Shown here: positions 10,985 through 19,693 of the stretch, piece after piece
Numbering within the stretch: position 1 is the first letter of the stretch
Layout: every line of letters starts with the position of its first letter
NCBI GenBank assembly: GCA_036250195.1
Contig: JAVHZZ010000011.1
Location: 59,586,919 to 59,650,918, forward strand
Direction: 5' to 3'
Length of the DNA stretch: 64,000 nt
Source: Mixophyes australis
Taxonomy: Eukaryota; Chordata; Amphibia; Anura; Limnodynastidae
Program-made: the position numbers and the translations under genes
Notes under the pieces: model-generated
Database searches by the model: none
Told to the model about the DNA's origin: nothing
Seen by the model: the letters and a program-made list of their open reading frames with translations, nothing else

Positions 10985-11667
10985 TTTCTGCAGATTAATG
11001 GTAGTCGAGATGTGACCAAGCAGGCATTGGTGCGTAAAGTGATGAGAGGGTGGGCTAGGATTTCGCCCCCTTTGGAAGACAAGCGTTGACCTGTTGATAA
11101 GAGACTGTTAGTTGATCTTTTAAATGTTATTTTGGAATTGACTACAGATGAGTTGGAGGCGGCTCTGTTTCGACTGGAGTTTGTAATGGCTTTTTTCGGA
11201 GCTTTCAGAATAGGTGAGTTGGTAGCTTCGTCTAGATCAGCAATTGGGTCAGAGTTGCTTTACAGGAATGTTGTGGTTAAAGAGGAGAACGTTGCTTGTA
11301 AGATACATAGATCAAAGACTGATCCTTTGGGTAGGGGGAAGTGGATTTCTATGCATCGTAATCAGGTTATAACAGTTTGCCCGTAGAATTGACAAGATTA
11401 TATAGGGACATGTCTCCTGCTCCCAGTAGTAATTGGCTTAGGCATCGTGATGGTTTTCCCTTTACGAAGTTTCAGTTTTCAGCAGTCTTCAAGAATTATA
11501 TTGTTAAGCTAGGTTTGAGTACAGCAGACTATGGGACTCATTCCTTTAGGATAGGGGCGGCCACAGTAGCGGCGGAGGAAGGTGTGTCTGAGCAGAGGAT
11601 TATGGCTTTGGGTAGGTGGAGGTCTAAGTGTTTTAAGGGGTATGTTAGGCCAGCTGTTGCGCTTTAG
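10985..11667 (+). pseudogene. Ngaro/DIRS-type tyrosine recombinase
   Basis: This encodes the integration enzyme of a tyrosine-recombinase retrotransposon. Read across one stop and one frameshift, the catalytic set is visible: Arg in the FGAFRIGEL block (about 11204), the HSFRIGAAT block (His and second Arg, about 11540), GRWRS (about 11611) and the nucleophile Tyr in FKGYVRP (about 11641). An in-frame TGA lies near 11088 and a 1-nt loss near 11385 splits the domain into frames 11132-11386 and 11377-11667. RT and RNase H should precede this domain in an intact element but are missing. With the SGNH hydrolase downstream this looks like a Ngaro-type element, since vertebrate Ngaro elements are known to carry such a hydrolase. 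It is inactive. Confidence 0.78.
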
Positions 11668-11887
11668 GCTTAATAATGCGTTTTGGTAAGGCTGACCCAT
11701 GACATGCGTTGATTGTCTTGTTGAAAGGAGGCGCGGAGGGATTTGCCATTTCTTTTCCTCGGGGGCCTGATTGGTTGTGGCACCCCGGGGTTTCCGGTTT
11801 TACCTCCGTATGGGTCACCCTGCGTTGCGTGTCAATATAGCAGTGTTTTTTCCATAATACTATATATTATGTCTTGACATTTATTTT

Positions 11888-13125
11888 TGTCAGGCGCCGT
11901 GTCCGCACTGACACTTGGGGCAGGAGACGGACGCCTGCACCTTCTAAGCAACTACGTCCTGTTGCCTAGCAGCAGGACGCTATCTCTGCTCACCTGCAGC
12001 CAGCATGTGTTACTGCCAAAATCTCCCTAACCCTATCAGGAGGCACCTTAGGGTATATAAAGCAGCCTCTGACACATGTCTAGTGCAAGAGTATTTGGTC
12101 TTCAGCCTTGCTCCAGCATTTGTTCCTGTGTTGCTGTTACTTGGATTCTGACCCGGCTTGTTCCTGACTTCTCCTTCGGTTCCTGATTCTGGCTTAGACT
12201 GATATTTGGTATTGACCCGGCTTCCTGACCATTCTCCTGCTTCTGATTTGGCTATATCCGTTCCTCTGGTTGTGACCCGGCTTGTTGACTACTCTTTCAT
12301 CCTGCATCCTGGTGGGCTGTCACCGCTGCCTCAATTGTTACCTCGCCAGCTGACTGATACTGAGGGCCGCGACCTGCCCGTCCCTTGCAGCGAAGTCCAT
12401 ACCTCCTTGCGGGGGTTCCTGGTGAAAACCAGGGGCGTGTTAGACTCCACTTCTCAGTACTCAGTAGCGCCAACTGCTGGCAGGTATCATCAATTCCACA
12501 GAGTAATTCTGACAGTATACTCTGGCCATGTCAAATGCCGAAGGCGCCAGTGACCTCCTGCAGCACCTGACTCACCAAGTTGATCAACAAGAGGTTAACC
12601 AGACTCAGCTCCTGCAGTGCCTTCAGGGATTGGCTACACGAATGGATACCCTCCAGAGAACCCTGACTCTGCCCAAAGTATATATTGCTCCCGTACCCCC
12701 CGCTGTAGGCTCTCCTGCTTCAGCTGCACCTAATCCTACTGGAGGGATTCGCATCCCACCTCCCGACAAATTCGGTGGTGATCCGAGAAAGTGCAGAGGG
12801 TTTCTCAACCAATGTGCTATCCAGTTCGAACTATCACCAGGAAATTTTTCTTCAGAACGAGCCAAGGTGGCATATATTATTTCGCTACTCACGGATCAAG
12901 CGCTTGCCTGGGCCTCTCCTCTCTGGGAGCATGATGACCCCCTGTTACAAAATTCGTCTTCCTTCATACAAACCTTGCTGCGACCTGCCCGTCCCTTGCA
13001 GCGAAGTCCATACCTCCTTGCGGGGGTTCCTGGTGAAAATCAGGGGCGTGTTAGACTCCGCGCCTCAGTACTCAGTAGCGCCAACTGCTGGCAGGTATCA
13101 TCAATTCCACAGAGTAATTCTGATA
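11888..13125 (+). mobile_element. Internally deleted Gypsy element with ATTTT duplication
   Basis: The 5' LTR is 11888-12514 (627 bp, TGTCAGGCGCC...TTCTGACA). After a 13-bp gap a gag ATG follows at 12528, and the gag fragment runs to about 12979. It then joins directly to the last 146 bp of an LTR (12980-13125), which matches 12369-12514 closely. The final CA has become TA. The element is flanked by ATTTT at 11883-11887 and 13126-13130, so it inserted as one unit between the recombinase and hydrolase of the Ngaro-like element. The rest of gag, all of pol and most of the 3' LTR are gone. The LTR start resembles that of the intact chromovirus at 19051-24566, so the two are related families. Confidence 0.87.
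12054..12094 (+). promoter_or_regulatory. LTR TATA box and predicted transcript start
   Basis: TATATAA begins at 12054. Exactly 31 nt downstream lies GCAAGAGTAT (12085-12094), which matches the complement of the sequence just after the LTR (12517-12526) except at one base. The same 31-nt spacing and pairing occur in the intact chromovirus, which supports this as the transcript 5' end and self-primer. Confidence 0.55.
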
Positions 13126-13577
13126 ATTTTATATGCATCTTACTCCATGTTACAGGTTTACGACAGGATGGGAAGAATATTTGGCTGGTCGGCCATTCAT
13201 TTGTTTTTTGGGCCGGTAAGAGCGGTCCTGCTCATGATTTGAGCAAATTTCCCCAGGCGGATTCAGTTAGATGGTTAAGCGTTAGGGGCTTGCGCTGGGC
13301 GTCACTGTTGAATATTCTAAAGGATAGCGAGAGAAAGTTTGGGCGCCCTTCAGAGCTTATAATTCACCTTGGGGGGAATGCTTTGGGAAAGTTGAAGGGG
13401 TTAGAGCTCATTGAGAGAATAAAATCAGATGTCGAGATCATTAAATTACACTGGCCAACAGTTCACCTGGTTTGGTCCGACATCATACCTAGGCGCAATT
13501 GGAGATGGACAAATAGACCGGCTCGTATTGAGAAGGCTCGCGGGAAGGTGAATAGGGCGGTGCAAAATATCTTTTAG
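12528..13577 (+). CDS. Open frame fusing Gypsy gag, LTR and Ngaro hydrolase
   Basis: This uninterrupted 349-codon frame crosses two element boundaries. Residues 1-150 are Gypsy gag: a coiled-coil start (QHLTHQVDQQEVNQTQLLQ) and the block KCRGFLNQCAIQFEL, which also occurs in the gag of the 19051-24566 element. Residues about 151-199 are translated LTR sequence. From about residue 206 to the end is the SGNH hydrolase of the Ngaro-like element, including WLVGHSFVFWA and IHLGGNALG. The frame stops at a TAG before the hydrolase block DGVHLSDLG, so the catalytic Asp/His pair is not included. The LTR upstream supplies a TATA box. It may simply be a chance open frame, and there is no evidence that it is expressed. 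Confidence 0.5.
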   Translation: MSNAEGASDLLQHLTHQVDQQEVNQTQLLQCLQGLATRMDTLQRTLTLPKVYIAPVPPAVGSPASAAPNPTGGIRIPPPDKFGGDPRKCRGFLNQCAIQFELSPGNFSSERAKVAYIISLLTDQALAWASPLWEHDDPLLQNSSSFIQTLLRPARPLQRSPYLLAGVPGENQGRVRLRASVLSSANCWQVSSIPQSNSDNFICILLHVTGLRQDGKNIWLVGHSFVFWAGKSGPAHDLSKFPQADSVRWLSVRGLRWASLLNILKDSERKFGRPSELIIHLGGNALGKLKGLELIERIKSDVEIIKLHWPTVHLVWSDIIPRRNWRWTNRPARIEKARGKVNRAVQNIF

Positions 13578-13716
13578 GAAGCCGGTGGTGGCTGTATTAA
13601 CTATCCTTCCATTAAGGCTTCTTTTACGCAGCATTATAGATCTGATGGGGTACACTTGTCTGATTTGGGTATGTCCTATTTTATAGAGCAGATTTTTAGT
13701 TTTCTTATTTGGCTAT
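13131..13716 (+). pseudogene. SGNH/GDSL-type hydrolase of a Ngaro-like element
   Basis: The frame carries the lipase/acylhydrolase-like domain found in some vertebrate tyrosine-recombinase retrotransposons. WLVGHSF (about 13181) holds the presumed nucleophile Ser, IHLGGN (about 13366) the Gly/Asn block, VHLVWSDIIPRRNW a family-typical strand, and DGVHLSDLG (about 13646) the Asp/His block. A TAG at 13575-13577 separates the last block from the rest. Its role in the element is unknown. The N-terminal part is missing because of the Gypsy insertion at 11888-13125, or lies in the diverged 11700-11887 sequence. Confidence 0.78.
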
Positions 13717-15534
13717 GAGAGGTCAGTTGGTGGCGGGCTGTGGTTCCTGAGGGAACCTTAGCTGTGGCAGTCAGCAGCCCAACCAGCGGCCAATTTGGTT
13801 ACACTTAAGGCGTGGTAGGCACTCTCCCCTTATAGGGATTGGGCAATTAGTCAGAATAGCCCTTCGAGGTTAGGGGACTCCGCTTAGGCGGCCGGGACTC
13901 AGCTAATGTGCCAAATGGGGGATTTTGGCATTTTAACGCCTAGGCGGGTCCAAAGTAGTTTGGACGGAATTTGCAACTTACAGGTGTGGCCTGGAGGCTG
14001 ATTGGTCTGTTTAGATTATCCACCAATTTTTTCCAGCATATTCGCCTTTAATAAATTCCTGACCTTTCAATCTCCATTAAAATATGGTAAAGGTAAGATG
14101 CCCACAGTAAGCGGTTTATAGGAATGTTGGAGTTTATGTCACTTTCTTAAAGGCAACTGTGATAATCTCTAAGAGCTAATGCCCTAATGCACATCTTCAC
14201 ACATACTGTGATATGTGTGAAGATGTGCCTGGCAGGAGCCTTACTTGATTGTCCATGTCCAGTTGCTAGTGATTGACTGCAGCGAATCGGTCAAATTCGC
14301 TATTACCTAGGCCAAGAGACGCTAAATTGACCTTTGCTGTGAGAAAACCGTGCTGAAGCTTCTTATGTTTTGTTTTAGTTTGTTAGTTGGAGTGACTTGT
14401 ATTTAGTTAGTGCCGGACAAGCAAGGTGTTTATTTTAAAGTTTCTTTTATTTGCTTAATAAAACTGTCTAAAGCAAGTTGCAAAAAAACCTTGGATTATG
14501 TGATCTCTTGACTGCTACCATCTACCCCTGGATATGACACCTGTTCCATTACCCCGGTCACAATATTTCTGCAAATAAAATAGGTCACCTCTAATTTTTT
14601 TGAAAATTAAGCAAATCTAGTTTTTTAACTTCTCATCAATAAATGAAATTAACCGATTTACTGAACCTACTCAAATGTCATTCTTAAAGTAAAGTGCCCA
14701 AATTATCCCATAAGCAAGATGTGGTCTACCTAGGGGCTTATACAATGTTAATACTATGTTTGCATACATACAATTGTCCTCCTTTTTATGTATCCTGAGA
14801 TTATTTGCCTGTGCAGCTGTTGCCTGGCATTTTGTGTTGCTACTCACCTTTCTGTCAACTAGAAGTGTTATGTGTTTTTCTATCCTAGTTTTCCTAAATT
14901 GTATTCCATGAATTGCTGTTTATTGCCACAACCTAGTTGCGTTTTCTCGGCTTAATTTGCGCTTTCTTAAATTCTTTCTCGAACAAGTGACTGTCTTGAT
15001 CTGTGTTAATTACCATTAAGTTAGTGGCATCAGAAAATACTCGCTATGTTAATATGCATAGGGAGAAGGTAGATCCCTCTCTGCCACCCCCCAGGCCTCC
15101 ATTTCCACTCCGTTCACCCCACCAAAAACACTTTTATCCTTCTATATATTACATTTCACATTTCCCATTGCACTCTGAATTCTACAACTGAACAGAACCC
15201 TTTCACAAAATCTAAATATATCACATAATTCACCCTTGCAAGATCTAGTTTGAAATTAAACTGCTGACAAAAATATATTTGTTAGGAATAATTCTTCATA
15301 AAGTCCTGTTGACACTGTGTTATTAAATTAATTTCTACAATATAATAATTTTGTATATCACAATAATATCCCTTAGAACCCCTTTAAATACTGTTAAATA
15401 TCCATGACTGAAATTGGATTGGACTGAAATTGGACTGAAATTTCAAGTCATTTCCAGTCGATTTTAATCCCCTCATACGTCACAATATTATTTTCATCCA
15501 CTTTCAGCCAAAAGACTGCAGCGAGCTGACTGGT
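13717..15534. other. Ngaro 3' region and unclassified sequence
   Basis: The GC-rich segment 13717-14080 is probably the 3' non-coding end of the Ngaro-like element. A 17-bp perfect hairpin lies at 14189-14228. The segment about 14340-14560 has LTR-like features: AATAAA at about 14457, then a pyrimidine-rich end with CATCTACCCCTGGATATGACACC. I could not find its partner or a target duplication. From 14560 to 15534 I see nothing definite. Confidence 0.4.
14189..14228. repeat. Perfect 17-bp hairpin
   Basis: GCACATCTTCACACATA pairs perfectly with TATGTGTGAAGATGTGC around a 6-nt loop (CTGTGA). It lies about 470 bp downstream of the hydrolase remnant. It is not followed by a T run, and its role is unknown. 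Confidence 0.9.
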
Positions 15535-16325
15535 TACTAAGCGACAGAGCAACGGCACACACACAGCAGTTCATAGCACATTTAGGAAACATTGCCACAC
15601 AGCAGTTGCAGAAAAGAAAAGTTGTGCAAGTTGAAGTTGTTCTTGGAACCTCCCACCCACCCATATGTTAAAAAGATTTAATATATTTTGGGCAGCACGG
15701 TGGCTAAGTGGTTAGCACTTCTGCCTCACAGCGCTGGGGTCATGAGTTCAATTCCCAACCATGGCCTTATCTGTGTGGAGTTTGTATGTTTTCCCCATGT
15801 TTTCGTGGGTTTCCTCCCACACTCCAAAAACATACTTGTAGGTTAATTGGCTGCTACCAAAATTGACCCTAGTCTCTCTGTTTGTCTGTCTGTGTGTATG
15901 TTAGGGAATTTAGACTGTAAGCTCCAATGGGGCAGGGACTGATGTAAATGAGTTCTCTGTACAGTGCTGCGGAATTAGTGGCGCTAAATAAATAAATGGT
16001 GATGATGATGATGATAAACTCACACGGAAACAGGAGGGGCAGCAAACCATGCACTTTAGCGACAAGGAGTGCCACTTTTGTGGTTGAAGTGTTTGGTTTG
16101 GTTTGTTTGGGTCCCAACAAAACAAGCTACCAATGGGCTTAAGGCAGCTAAACTAACAGTGCTGTCAATGAACTGTAAGAGCTAGCTAGCTGGTTACTAA
16201 ACGGCAGAGCAATGGCACAAACACATGGCAGTTTATATCACATGTAGGAAACATTGCCACACATCAGTGGCAGAAAACAAAAGTGATGCAAGTTGGAATT
16301 TTCCTTGGGACCTCCCACCCACCCT
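15535..16325. repeat. Diverged direct repeat pair (about 140-150 bp) flanking a SINE
   Basis: Copies lie at about 15535-15668 and 16178-16325. Both run from TGGTTACTAA, through GGAAACATTGCCACACA and GCAAGTTG, to GACC/AACCTCCCACCCACCC. The second member of another related pair (GCGACAAGGA...TGTCACTTTTGTGG) lies at about 16790, next to the hAT remnant; its partner is at about 16058. These look like repeated UTR sequence of a decayed hAT element, but this is inference. Confidence 0.55.
15691..16017 (+). mobile_element. tRNA-derived SINE with L2-like tail
   Basis: The head GGCAGCACGGTGGCTAAGTGG carries an A-box-like TGGCTAAGTGG, and GAGTTCAATTCCC about 50 bp further on fits a B box, so it is a pol III promoter derived from a tRNA. 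The body (TGTGTGGAGTTTGTATGTT, CCAAAAACATACTTGTAGG) and the 3' part (GACTGTAAGCTCCAATGGGG...GTGGCGCTAAATAAATAAA) end in a GATGATGAT run. The tail resembles the 3' end of L2/CR1 LINEs, which would mobilise it. A second copy lies at 28825-29139 in reverse. Confidence 0.85.
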
Positions 16326-16469
16326 TATGACGGATTGACCTTATATGATTGATGGGCAGCAGACTAGACAAGGTTATAAAGTTGACAATATAATGACATT
16401 GACAGTAGTATTAGGACAGCAATTGAAATGTAGACAGTATTTATTAGGTTGACAATTCAAATGTAGAGA

Positions 16470-16700
16470 GTATTATCCCTAACTCTAAATCTGTCCCTGT
16501 ACCTAGACCTCTCCCTATCCCTATCCCTGTCCCTATCCGTATCCCTGTCCCTAGACCTGTCCCTATCCCTAGACATGTCCCTATCCCTGTCCCTAATCCT
16601 GGTCCTAGACATGTTCTTATCTCTATTCCTATCCCTAACTCTGTCCCTATCCCTGGCCCTAGACTTGCCCCAATTCCTAGGCCTGTCTTTAACCCTATCC
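16470..16700. repeat. CCCTAT/CCCTGT hexanucleotide array
   Basis: Imperfect repeats of CCCTATCCCTGTCCCTAGACC fill this interval. The minus strand gives an artificial Arg-Asp-rich open frame. I call this a simple repeat, not a gene. Confidence 0.88.
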
Positions 16701-16824
16701 ATGGCTGTATAATAATACTGTGCGCATTTGAATGGAATTGTCCTTGGAGGTTAAAATGGACATGTACAGTTTAACAAAACAAACACTTCTGCGACAAGGA
16801 CTGTCACTTTTGTGGCTGACGTGC

Positions 16825-18590
16825 TTGGTAGCATCAAGTTGACTGTGTGAGCAAAACAGGGAATGTGATGGAATTCACCTGACCCTAATGCTCTCACAAT
16901 ATTGGTGGCGTTATCAGAAATTGGTGGTAATCTGTATCCCAATGCTTGGGACAACCACTATTCCTACACCAAAAAACTGAATTGTTAAATAACGACATGA
17001 TGACAATATACACTTACCTTCACAGCGACAGCATGGATTTCCGAAGACCCTGCTATGTGATGCTTGGTAATTCGGAAGGTGATGCATGCCGGCGCTGGAT
17101 TGTGACGTCACCGAACACATTTAAAGAGGTATGTTAATCATACCATTAGGGTTAGAGTTAGGGTTAGGTTGCGACCCAAATGTCCAATACTTACCTGACG
17201 TCACAATCCAGCACCGGCATGCAGCATCTTCCTAATTAACAGCCATTGCATAGCAGACTCTTCGGAAATCAACGCCGTTGCTGTGAAGGTAAGTGTATAT
17301 TTTCATCATGTCATTTTTTAACTATTCATTTTTAATTGTAGGATTAGTGGTTGTCGGTATCCCAAGCATCAGGATACCATACCCCACTCATCAGAAATGG
17401 CATATCCTAAGGAGATTCCAAGCAGGATAAACCATGTTGCAATGACATCCCTTAGTTTTTCTAATAGGTTGTCAGTGGTATGCCTCTTACTGAAGCCGGT
17501 AATACGCAATCTGGCATTGTTTGGTAGATGCTGCTGCTATTTCTACTGCTAAAGGCGATTCACTAACCAGTGGGCTGTCACAGCCATATAATCTTAAGTT
17601 TGTCCAGTTCTGATTGTCCACATATCGTTGGATAACTGTACAGTGTGCAGAATGGCATTTTACAACCTAATAAGTACATTTTTTCTAACCTCCAAGTACA
17701 GGTGATGAATTGCTTGTCTGGTAAAATAGTCGAGATGGAATTTGGTAACAGACACAGGACCTCAATTAACTGTCTAAAACAAGCTGCATTAATTGTGGAT
17801 ATTGGACGCAGATCTAATACTAGCATGGCGCCTGTTATCCGCTGTGCAACTGGGTGACAACTGTCATACTTGCTTCCTTTTGCAAAGGATTGTTTAACAG
17901 TCAATTGTTGTAAACTACTAGTAGTCTTCTTCTTTGTCTGCTTCTGGGATGAAGATCCACCCCCAGCAGCAGCAGCAGCAGCGGGCATAACACTCAAAAA
18001 TTTTTCAGAGGAATCCTGGATGGGAGAGGAGTCATCTAGCCTTAGTAACTTGGATGCAGGACTAATTCCAATCACTAGTGAGGATATTGATGATAGATGA
18101 GAAAAGGGAGCTATCTGATGCTGGACTGCTTGTTGTTATTTTTATAGCAAAAGTTTTTGATTTTCCCAAAAGCTTCAAATGGAGTAACATGGATGAGGTT
18201 TCTAGATGGTTAAGGTCCCTACCTCTATTGACTATGGCTTTACAAATGCTACAAATGGCTAGACAACTGTTGTCAGGATTTGGGTAAAATTATTCCACAC
18301 ATAAGAGGTGATTATTTTGGTCTTATGTCCAGACATGACAATGGCCTTCTTCTTATCACTGGCAAGAACCTCTGCCACTGGTCAAGGACTTACACAAACA
18401 ACATCATCATCATCATCAACATCCTCATTAGTGCTGTTGTCAGCTACACAAATATCCCCCTCATCCTTTTGCAAATCCATAGTGGCATCCTCAGTTTCTA
18501 TGTCACCACCAGCTGCACTTGGGATGCTCGTCCACACATTTGCATGAATCTGTGAAGATGTTACAAATTGTTGCTTGGGGTTTCCCAAAC
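16825..18590 (-). pseudogene. Decayed BED-type hAT transposase
   Basis: This minus-strand copy is related to the intact transposase at 42827-45727. Matching blocks in order are the acidic segment [16 protein letters not shown] (about 18480), LQQLTVKQSFAKGSKYDSCHPVAQRIT (about 17880), LVLDLRPISTINAACFRQLIEVL (about 17790), and ISDNATNIVRAL...HIPCFAHTVNL (about 16880). Frames are broken in several places, and the N-terminal 120 or so residues, the BED finger and the C-terminal dimerisation part are missing or unrecognisable. A 468-bp foldback MITE splits it at 16922-17389. It is clearly inactive and diverged from the intact copy. Confidence 0.85.
16922..17389. mobile_element. Foldback MITE with long inverted arms, 9-bp duplication
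   Basis: The two arms (about 16922-17113 and 17192-17389) are inverted copies of about 190 bp: TGTGACGTCA centred on the left pairs with TGACGTCACAATCCAGC on the right, and CACTTACCTTCACAGCGAC pairs with the right arm's GTGAAGGTAAGTG. It sits inside the hAT remnant between two copies of ATCAGAAAT (16913-16921 and 17390-17398). The hAT reads through correctly once it is removed. A 9-bp duplication with long arms suggests a Mutator-like (MULE) origin. The central spacer contains TTAGGGTTAGAGTTAGGGTTAGG. Confidence 0.82.
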
Positions 18591-18765
18591 TTGAAGTCTG
18601 TGCGAGAGCTCATTTTAAAGCGTGGGCACACAGTGTTGAAAGGCAAAAAACTAGCGCTGACTGATAATAACATGATAGGAGAGCAGCTGGGACGGTTTGG
18701 AATAATGCTTGTAAGATGTGATTCATGAATTGTATTCGGCAGGAAACCATTTTACACAAGTCAAT

Positions 18766-19050
18766 GAAGTTCTTTAGTTTCCGCAAATCCCACAATTTGA
18801 CACTGGAGTCGTCAGCCGCAGTTGCCAAATAGTAACCATTTTCTGAGAACGCCACACAAGATACTGGACCAGAATGATCAGGAAAGTTAGCCACATTAGA
18901 TCGTTCCTTTAAATCCCAGATCTTAATTTGAGAGTCCATGGTCCCAATTCCAAAATTGAGTCCATCAGGATGGAATTGAGCACAGGTAAGAGCACATCCT
19001 GATGTCTCATCTGTCACTTTGATGAGGACACGTCCTGCATAGATGGCTTC
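18766..19050 (-). pseudogene. PRPF19: PRPF19-like WD40 fragment
   Basis: About 91 codons are open and match WD-repeat sequence that I recognise as the spliceosomal ubiquitin ligase PRPF19 (Prp19): [71 protein letters not shown]. Several residues differ from what I remember of the vertebrate protein. That is more change than a functional copy of this very conserved gene should show. The match ends abruptly at LKNF (about 18766) and at the Gypsy insertion (19051). Beyond the Gypsy element only a doubtful few codons could continue it. I infer a gene fragment or processed pseudogene, possibly carried by the adjacent hAT element. Confidence 0.82.
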
Positions 19051-19693
19051 TGTCACGACTGATAGTGGGTACCTGCTGTTGTTGGCGCAACTCAGAGGAA
19101 GGCGCGGAGTCTAACGTGCCCCTGGTATTCACCAGGAACCCCCGCAAGGAAGTATGGACTCCGCTGCAGGGACACGCAGGTCGCGGTCCTTCCTAGAGTC
19201 CACAGCGAGATACAAGGAGGTGTCAGACAGGCCGGGTCAGCAACTTTCAGGTAGAAGAGGTACAAAGGGAAATCCAGAAGAATGGTGAGGCAAGCCGGGT
19301 CGGTAACTTTCAGGGAGAACAGTACAAAGGCAGAATCCAAATAGGGGTGGTCAAACGGTCCGGGTCAAAAGGTCACAAGCAGCACGAGGATAGTCAGGAA
19401 CGAATACAGCAACTGGTATACACAAACGCTGGAGGCAGGAAGACCTGATACTCTGGCACTGGTGAGAGGGCAGGAAGAGGTTTAAATACTGTGGTAACCC
19501 AATCAGAATCAGCGCTGCAGCGCTGTCATACCTGCCGCCGGGAATCCTTCATAGCGTCCCGTTGGCTAGCAACGGGGCGCGTCATCACACCCAGAGGTCG
19601 GACGGCAGGGGGATCCGGAAGTGATGCGTCTGGTTGCTATGCAACCAGACGCGCTGTCAGCAGACAGGCGGCCATGCGGAACGGCGCCTGACA
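19051..19693 (-). repeat. Chromovirus 3' LTR
   Basis: It is 643 bp and nearly identical to 23932-24566. The last 37 bp of the pol frame (stop at 19657) lie inside this LTR. Confidence 0.95.

Noticed and set aside
15691..15790. tRNA gene
   Set aside because: A-box and B-box are present but the sequence does not fold as a tRNA and continues into a SINE body; a second dispersed copy exists.
16457..16702. Arg-Asp-rich open frame resembling an RD-repeat protein
   Set aside because: It is a translation of a CCCTAT/CCCTGT simple repeat; every frame of such an array tends to stay open.
17143..17172. Telomeric repeat or chromosome-fusion remnant
   Set aside because: Only a few imperfect TTAGGG units, and they lie in the spacer of a foldback MITE.
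18766..19050. Functional PRPF19 exon
   Set aside because: Only 91 codons with several changes at normally conserved positions; neighbouring WD-repeat sequence is missing on both sides.
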